Positions 57,526-64,000 of a stretch of 64,000 nucleotides of DNA are shown in pieces. The stretch comes from Trichobilharzia regenti. Its lineage: Eukaryota; Platyhelminthes; Trematoda; Strigeidida; Schistosomatidae. The DNA is taken from NCBI GenBank assembly GCA_944472135.2, contig CALYDD020000441.1, positions 1 to 64,000 of the forward strand, written 5' to 3'. The notes under the pieces were generated by a model that saw nothing but the letters and a program-made list of their open reading frames with translations, did not search any database and had not been told where the DNA came from. Numbering within the stretch: position 1 is the stretch's first letter; the number at the start of each line of letters is the position of its first letter. The position numbers were made by a program, and so were the translations under genes.

Positions 57526-60500
57526 ACTCAGATTTATGGGTTACTGTGAGTGAGAGCATAAAAGTTGTGTGCCGTGTGAGGCCACTTAATGAGCAAGAGA
57601 AAGCAAACGACAGCAAGTTTGTGGTGTCATTCCCCGGTGATGGAGACACAACTGTATTTCTTGGGGTATGTTTGATGGTTTTCAAACTTGTGACAACTCT
57701 TCTATCTAGGGTAAAATCTTTAGCTTTGATCATGTAGTTCAGCCGAAGGCATCTCAGTTAGAGGTGTACAAAGTTGTGGCCAAGCCTATTGTTGCAGATG
57801 TGTTGAATGGATATAATGGAACAATATTCGCCTATGGTCAAACATCGAGTGGAAAGACTTATACTATGGAGGTATGACATTCTGTTTTCTGATTGTTTCT
57901 CCTCAGGGTATTTTAGGTGACCCAGTTTTTCAAGGTGTTATCCCGCGGATAGTTGATGATATATTCAACCATATATACCAAATGGACGAGAACTTGGAGT
58001 TCCACATTAAGGTAATTTTTGTGGTGCTGCTCTTCTTATCTTCAGGTTTCTTACTTTGAAATATACATGGAAAAAATCCGTGATCTGCTTGATGGTAAGT
58101 TTTTCGCTCTAACTTATATTTTGATTCAGTTTCAAAAACAAACCTACCGGTGCATGAGGACAAAGACCGAGTTCCTTACGTGAAAGTAAGATATAATTCC
58201 ATATTAGTTTGTTTATTAAATGTACCACAGTGAAACAGTATTATATACTAGATGACGTCTCGAACACAATTTATCGTTCATAATCATACCAGTATCATAT
58301 TAATAAGATATAATTCCTTCCTAACGAGAATGTTTAAGGGTATCACGGAAAAGTTTGTTTCCACTCCAGAAGAGCTTTATAAAGTGATTGACGAGGGGAA
58401 GGCTAACCGTCATGTAGCCGTGACGAGTAAGTATTCTTAGTATATGTCGTACCTGAGTGTTAGCTAGGCGTGGTGGTTTGACTGAAATATTGCTTTTTTG
58501 TGCATGAAATTCAAGTTATCTTGGGGGTTTATGTGACGCTAATGTTTGACTTCTTATCCATTTATAGACATGAATGAGCACAGTTCTCGAAGTCACTCAG
58601 TTCTCCTGATCAATGTTCGACAAGAGAACTTGGAAACTCAAAAGACACTACATGGGAAACTTTATCTTGTTGACTTGGCTGGTAGTGAGAAAGTTGCGAA
58701 GACAGGCGCTGAGGGTACTGTGTTGGACGAAGCCAAAAATATTAACAAATCACTTTCTGCTCTTGGTAATGTGATCAATGCACTTGTGGAAGGAAGCGTA
58801 AGTTTATGCTCTCAGGTTGTGGTGGTGGTATTGTAGCCAGTGTTGACTTTGAATTTCCATGTGATTAAGACGCATAAGCTATTGAATTGTTCTGTGTTGA
58901 TCACGCCTATTTGTATGTGCTCGCTTGTTAGCAGAGTTCTGTACTGTGTGTTTCTGAGGCAGAAGAACCCATCACACTAACTCATATATTTAGCTTCTAC
59001 TACGACTAGAATCTCTTGTCTGGATATGTTGTGCTTATTTGAAGATGACTGCCACTACCTTATCAAGCTATTGATCTGTTAAATGATTTCCTGTTTTAGT
59101 CTCACGTCCCTTATCGTGACTCTAAACTAACTCGCATTCTTCAAGAATCTCTTGGAGGGAATGCACGAACAACTATGGTGATCTGTTGTTCTCCTGCTGG
59201 TTATAATGAAGCCGAAACGAAGTCCACCCTAATGTTCGGTATGCGAGCCAAGACCATCAAGAATCTGGTAACGGTGAACGAAGAAATTACGGCTGATGAA
59301 TGGCGTAGGAGGTATGAGCAAGAAAAAGAGAAGGTTGGTAAATCACACACTATTGTAAGTCATCTGGAGAGTGAATTAAAACGTTGGCGAGCAGGTAAGG
59401 AATACTTACTGTGACTGTTTTTTGCTTAAGTTTAACTTGAAAGTTTTGAAATTAAGGACTCAGAATTGTTGATGTCGTACCAATTACGGGAATTCAACTT
59501 GAGCTGTTTCTGCATGACAGTTGTGTTGATTCGTCTTTTCGTAAATTGTATCTTTTTGAGTAGGAATAGAGAATGTAAAGGATGGGAATGTGAACCAATA
59601 GCACAGAGGGAAAGTAAGATATTGATGTGGGAGTATGCTTGAAATATTCAAGGTATCAGCAGCATAAAGTGACTGAGCAGATATCTCGTGTATCGGACCG
59701 TAAGCCACAAATATTTTGTAAAGACTAATGTTGCTACCAAGTTGGGGAGGCTGAATTTGATTTTACAGGATTTGAATTCCGCGAACCGATGGACTGAAAA
59801 TGGAGCGCTTAAGCGAACCAGCCGCACGCCGATCAGAACCTATGGCTGGAAATATCTGGTGATAGTGTTGAGAATTGATCGTAGTGATGATAAGGGTGAA
59901 TTCATGGTTTGTGCCAATCCTTGTTATAACAGATTATATCTATATTTACATCATCATCTATTTCTTCGTTTTATCCTGCTTCACGATCGATTAGATTATT
60001 CCCATCCTGCTTGATGCGCGTTGATGTATGGCTGATTGTGCTAGGTATGTAACGTTAAGTTAATGGATGAGAGGGTCGGAAGCTCGCTCTGCACATTTTA
60101 GCCTAGGGAAGTGGTTATTGTTATCAGTCGTCATCTGTCGAATGTAACTCATAAAGGCAGTCGTGGGAAACTGAATTATAATTTAATGTGGAGAAATGAC
60201 GTGTAGCAGTTAAGATCACTAGTGGAGTAATATTCTATTCTACTTTGGTATTGTGACAAAGTGGTCACAGGAAATCATTCCATTCATCACTCCTATCATA
60301 TTGAACTTGTGTATAGGTTGAGGAAAGGTGTAATAGTTCCAGCTCACATCATGCATAAATATGGAAGTTGACTTGGACGTAATTTTTGTTGTCATATAAT
60401 ATGTGTTATACGTTAAATTTCAGGTGAAACTGTTAGTGAAGCTGATTGGTTCATTGAAAGTCAATATTCTGGCGCTATAGATAATACAAGAGATTTGATA

Positions 60501-60588
60501 ACTATACCCAGTGTCTCCAGTTCACTAATGCTAGATGGCGTCTCTACTTCTACACCACGATCTGCTGGTCTCGCAAATGCATCTCCAG
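57526..60588 (+). CDS. KIF5: Kinesin-1 heavy chain, motor-domain exons (partial gene)
   Basis: Plus-end microtubule motor. Exons: 57526?-57665, 57710-57871, 57907-58011, 58046-58094, 58130-58185, 58339-58426, 58568-58797, 59100-59394, 60424-60588, phases consistent and all introns GT-AG. In order: [15 protein letters not shown], the P-loop [22 protein letters not shown], switch [10 protein letters not shown], switch II DLAGSE with [31 protein letters not shown], then the neck linker and neck ([21 protein letters not shown]). The first four introns are 44, 35, 34 and 35 bp. The start codon is not found: the first exon is open upstream of IKVV without an in-frame ATG, and the best acceptor is before 57526, so an earlier exon must supply it. 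The stalk and tail exons lie beyond the window. Close to squid and vertebrate kinesin-1 by memory. Paralogue choice is not certain. Confidence 0.9.
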
Positions 60589-61099
60589 GTAGTCTATTTC
60601 GTCTTCTGTTGGTAGTCGTTCTTTCATAATATTTTGTGTTAATACTATTTGTTATTTTCATTTGACATTTCGCCTTGTGTTATTGAGTAGTTTTGTGTAA
60701 GTCGGTGAATCTAGTGACTTCTAACTTCCCTTCTCCACGATGTTTTGTTAATATAGTGAAGTAGTGATATTTTTAGCACTTTAGGTAGCTTTTTTTTCTC
60801 AATGTAGACATTGGTGGTAGGACTCTGTAGTTGAGGTTGCAGAAGCTCTCTGCGATCTAAGACGAAGCGGATTGCGTCAATTGATCAACAGCATGGCTAC
60901 CGATATTCATGCTGAAAATTCCGTACTTGTACCAAAAATACAGTGTGGAATCAAGCTGTAAATCAAAAATCAAAAAAATCTTCAGATGTTTCAAGATGGG
61001 AGTGGTGAATAGTGGAGTGGGGTAATTGGTGTTCTAGTCAATGTGGTGTGGTGGTCTTAGATAGCTTCATCAGATTTGTGTAGATGGCCAGGCTTCCCC
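60589..61099. other. Kinesin intron, repeat-free part
   Basis: Starts with a GTAGTC donor. A 50-codon open stretch near 60830-60961 has no recognised similarity and no kinesin stalk features, so I do not call it an exon. Confidence 0.5.
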
Positions 61100-61793
61100 T
61101 GTGCTGATCACAGGGGATCTGTGATAATCACAGAGGGATTAGCTTGACTAATATAGTATCTAAAGTCTTAGGCTCAAGATCATGCGTAGACTGAGTGGTG
61201 CTCGGGAAGCACAAACACGAGAGAGCCAGGCAGGCTTTAGACCAGAAAGAGGGTGTATTGATCATATCTTCACCCTCCGACAGATTCTAGAACATAGGCA
61301 TTCCTACCGGCGTCCAACAGTCATTATATTTCTTGACCTAAAGGCAGCATTCGACTCTGTCGATCGAGATGTTCTCTGGAGAAGCTTGGCTGTAAAGGGA
61401 ATTCCAAGAAAATATATTGCACTGATTAAGGCACTCTACCCGTACTCATACAGCCAGGTGAGGGCTTACGGCGAGCTGTCATCTGAACTGATGACGACCA
61501 GTGGTGTCCGTCAAGGATGCCCATTATCTCCTTTTCTATTCAACTTCATCATAGATGTGTTAGTGGACTTAACCCTAGGTGACTTCAGTGACTCAGGAAT
61601 TGACTTGCTACCGGGGAATAATCTCGTTGACTTGGAATATGCAGACGATATAGTCCTTCTAGGCGAAGACGCTGACGAAATGCAGAATCTTCTAAACACG
61701 TTGAGCCGCAATCTACGAATGTTTGGCATGCGAGCGACTCGCTCCCGCCAAATGCAAGATGATGTTACAGGACTGGACTACATCGACGCCTAG
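61100..61793 (+). pseudogene. RTE reverse transcriptase, palm
   Basis: Blocks: SLTNIVSKVL, SQAGFRPERGCIDHIFTLRQI, VIIFLDLKAAFDSVDR (first Asp), TTSGVRQGCPLSPFLFN and the catalytic LEYADDIVLL. The style (GCPLSPFLFN, EYADD) is RTE. The open frame starts at 61182 and breaks at 61793. Confidence 0.8.
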
Positions 61794-61825
61794 TTTAAAA
61801 ATAGGAAGTGAAGTGGTAGAGCACG

Positions 61826-62497
61826 TTGACCGCTTCACTTATTTGGGAAGTACCATCAGCCAGTGCCAACGGGTTGATCTCTGACGAAATCTCAGCACGA
61901 ATACAAGGGGCTCGTTTCGCATTTGTTAGTTTACGCCGACTCTGGCGTAGACGGGATGTTCGACTATCGACCAAAGGGTGGGTGTACTGCTCATCAGTCC
62001 GCTCCGTCCTCCTTTATGGTTGTGAGACCTGGCCACTGAGAGTGAAAGACATGAAAAGACTAGCTGTCTTTGATCATAGGTGCCTACGTTCTATTTCCCG
62101 TGTAAAGTGGCATAATAAGGTGAGCAACATGGAGGTTAGGTGTAGAGTTCTAGGTAAACAGGGGAAATCAATCGACGAAGTCGTGAAGCTACAAAGACTG
62201 AGATGGTTAGGACATGTGTTACGTATGCCAAGCCATCGCCTCCCTCGACGAGCAATGTTGGCGGATATAGGGTCAGGCTGGAAAAAAGCTAGCGGCGGTC
62301 AAACAAAAACTTGGCCGAACCAGTCAACGAAATCCACAACAGTTGGTCTAAGCCACGTAGAAAGGTGTAGACTTCCAGGCTGGGGTCCTCGGGACGGTAA
62401 AAATCTATGGTTGGAAACAATTGGTGGCATGGCTCAAAATCGTTCTCAGTGGCTATCGCAGATGCATCCACTCCCTGTGACTTATGATCTCCAATGA
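61826..62497 (+). pseudogene. RTE ORF C-terminal region
   Basis: In another frame than the palm: ISARIQGARFAFVSLRRLWRR, VLLYGCETWPL, FDHRCLRSISRVKW, RLRWLGHVLRM and a natural-looking end. This is the conserved RTE region after the palm, separated by one frameshift near 61790. Confidence 0.75.
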
Positions 62498-62760
62498 AAC
62501 TGTTTTGTTCTTCGTTATTACTCCTCCTTTGTCTCACACCTCTGCTCACTGTTTCTATTATGCTTTTCTTTTACTTTCTTCTCTTGCTTCGCGTGCTACA
62601 CGGATTGTGGCGACTTGAACTTCCGCACATTTGTGCAAAGTTCTATGTCGAAAACAGACAGACAGACAGGGGGATCAGACTGGTTGATATTGTATCTAGG
62701 ATACTTTGGGAAATGAAACAGTCAAGCATACAGGCTGCAGTTCTAGGCAAAGGTGTATTA

Positions 62761-63815
62761 TGATTTCCTCTCTATCCAACAGGTTTTGAGGACAAGCTTG
62801 TTTTTTAGAGTCCAGTATTTGACATATTTCTTGGCCTACACGTAGAATTTGACTTCATCTGACTTTTTGAGAAATGATGTTGACTTATTCCAGCAGACCT
62901 ACTCGGGTATGTGCAACTGTTTTGAGGGTATATGGAAAGTTGTGTTCGGTTGGCGATGATCAGTGTGCTTGCACTAAGAACGCTCACTGTCACTATCTGT
63001 ACCTAATTTAGTTTGATGAATGACGTATTGGTGTTTCTTTTACATTGGTGTCAGTAAGTAATTGCAAGTAATTCTTTTACCTCTCGGTACTCGTCAAAAA
63101 GATATACCGTCAACATCGGAGAGAGCCTGTGATTTTCGGTGATTTGTCAATCGTTACCGACATCTACAACGTTACTACCAAGCTGTTTAATCCGAAACTG
63201 ACGTGAGTATGATCTTAGTGAGCTTAGTGACAGCATCATGTACATGATTAGTTTTCATCGACGCTTATGACTGAAGGAAGTTTCGAATTGGCTACGGTCG
63301 AGTGACCATTGTGCACTTGTGTCAGTGTAGTGATTGTTGGTGTGATCATGTGAGGGGTGTTTAGACCGTCTGGCTGAGCTGAGGGTCCTTGGAATAGTGA
63401 AAATCATTAAGTAGAGACTCAGTACGGTAACTTGAACTTCTGTGCGGATCTGTGCTCTGATCAGTAATTCAAACAGAGGGTATCTTCTATACCAAGTAAG
63501 CTTACTAATTAATTAATTAAACAACTATTTGAACTACTGATTGGTTGTTGTTTGTGTGTGTTTCTGAGTGAACTGATGGCACTTTGCCAACCAAGAAGGT
63601 GTTGTTGCAATTCAGAAGTGTTTATTCCATTCTGATTATATGCCTGCCTCGACGTTTTATTCTGGTATGCGAAATTATCGAAATGTATTTGATGGTTTGT
63701 CAGTTTCTTTTTGATTTAGTCTTGTTTTGTTGAAACCATGAGATATTACGCGTTCTTGTCGTATCATAAATACTATGCAGAATGCTGATCGCCGTGTGTT
63801 GTTGATTCTCAGCCT
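62761..63815. other. No recognised feature
   Basis: About 1 kb, presumably kinesin intron. No exon with kinesin stalk heptads, no similarity to the other repeats. A short TTAATTAATTAAT run lies near 63508. Confidence 0.5.
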
Positions 63816-64000
63816 GTCTGAACCAGGACGTATAGTTATTGAATTGTACAGTTGTCCTCCAGGTAGAGCGGGAAAATCAACCTCGTTTCGTTTTCATCCC
63901 GTGGTTGTAGGCATACGATAACCAACCAATATTCAGGTAGGTACAACGTTTACAAGAGATTGGAAGCTGTTTTAGAAAAGTTAAAGTGCTAAGGTGAATC
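63816..64000 (-). repeat. LINE A 3' UTR block, inverted
   Basis: Reverse complement of the conserved 200-bp block (compare 2030-2220 and 43075-43275). It runs off the end of the window. Confidence 0.7.

Larger units (their letters stand above)
61100..62760 (+). mobile_element. RTE-type LINE in a kinesin intron
   Basis: 5'-truncated RTE (SR2-like) element on the same strand as the host gene. RT in two frames, then a T/C-rich 3' UTR. No clear target duplication seen. Being intronic and truncated it is probably neutral. Confidence 0.7.

Noticed and set aside
57546..57548. GTG as the kinesin start
   Set aside because: Non-ATG initiation is unlikely here, and the frame stays open upstream to 57486, so an upstream exon or trans-splicing is more likely.
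60806..60961. Possible extra kinesin exon of about 50 codons
   Set aside because: No similarity to the kinesin stalk, and no good acceptor-donor pair with matching phase.
1..64000. CRISPR arrays, operons, rRNA or tRNA genes
   Set aside because: The sequence is eukaryotic. No regularly spaced repeats, and only SINE-type tRNA-like boxes were found.

Overview
The window looks like nuclear DNA of a trematode flatworm, most likely a schistosomatid. Three things point there. The only recognisable host gene, a kinesin-1 heavy chain, has four very short introns (44, 35, 34 and 35 bp) near its 5' end, as schistosome genes do. The repeats are the mix known from schistosomes: CR1/Jockey-type and RTE LINEs, Penelope-like elements, BEL/Pao and Gypsy LTR elements. 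There is also a tRNA-derived SINE carrying a decayed hammerhead-ribozyme core, like the Sm-alpha family. I could not run a database search, so species and family names are by recognition only. The labels LINE A to F and 'P element' are local to this report.

Layout. 1-8.4 kb: LINE A 3' ends with very long 3' UTRs, a LINE B ORF1 piece and an inverted LINE A UTR piece. 8.4-10 kb: a reverse-strand Gypsy gag-protease remnant split by a solo BEL/Pao LTR. 10.4-13.6 kb: a Penelope RT scrap, then a LINE F ORF1/endonuclease copy hit by an internally deleted Gypsy element. 13.6-17.4 kb: a complete gag-only BEL/Pao element (P1). 17.4-21 kb: a nearly intact reverse-strand LINE (E). 21.2-31.4 kb: LINE A, B and C copies. 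31.4-35.4 kb: LINE D, a Penelope GIY-YIG scrap, Sm-alpha-like SINEs and LTRs. 35.4-41.1 kb: an inverted copy of 24.0-28.8 kb plus the best ORF1. 41.3-49.3 kb: LINE 3' ends and a second gag-only element (P2). 50.1-54.0 kb: an inverted repeat made of gag and LTR copies. 54.2-56.2 kb: LINE D and LINE C pieces. 57.5-60.6 kb: kinesin motor-domain exons. 61.1-62.8 kb: an RTE LINE inside a kinesin intron. The end of the window is another LINE A UTR copy on the reverse strand.

How it fits together. About 55 kb is nested repeat sequence. Target-site duplications can be read directly for several insertions (AGTAT, GCATG, CATCA, CTGG and a 12-bp one), which gives a relative order of events. The most notable signals are the pol-less gag family with a C-terminal hydrophobic segment, hairpins in LINE 3' UTRs whose stems co-vary between subfamilies, two large inverted repeats, and an intron-like sequence carried antisense by LINE B.
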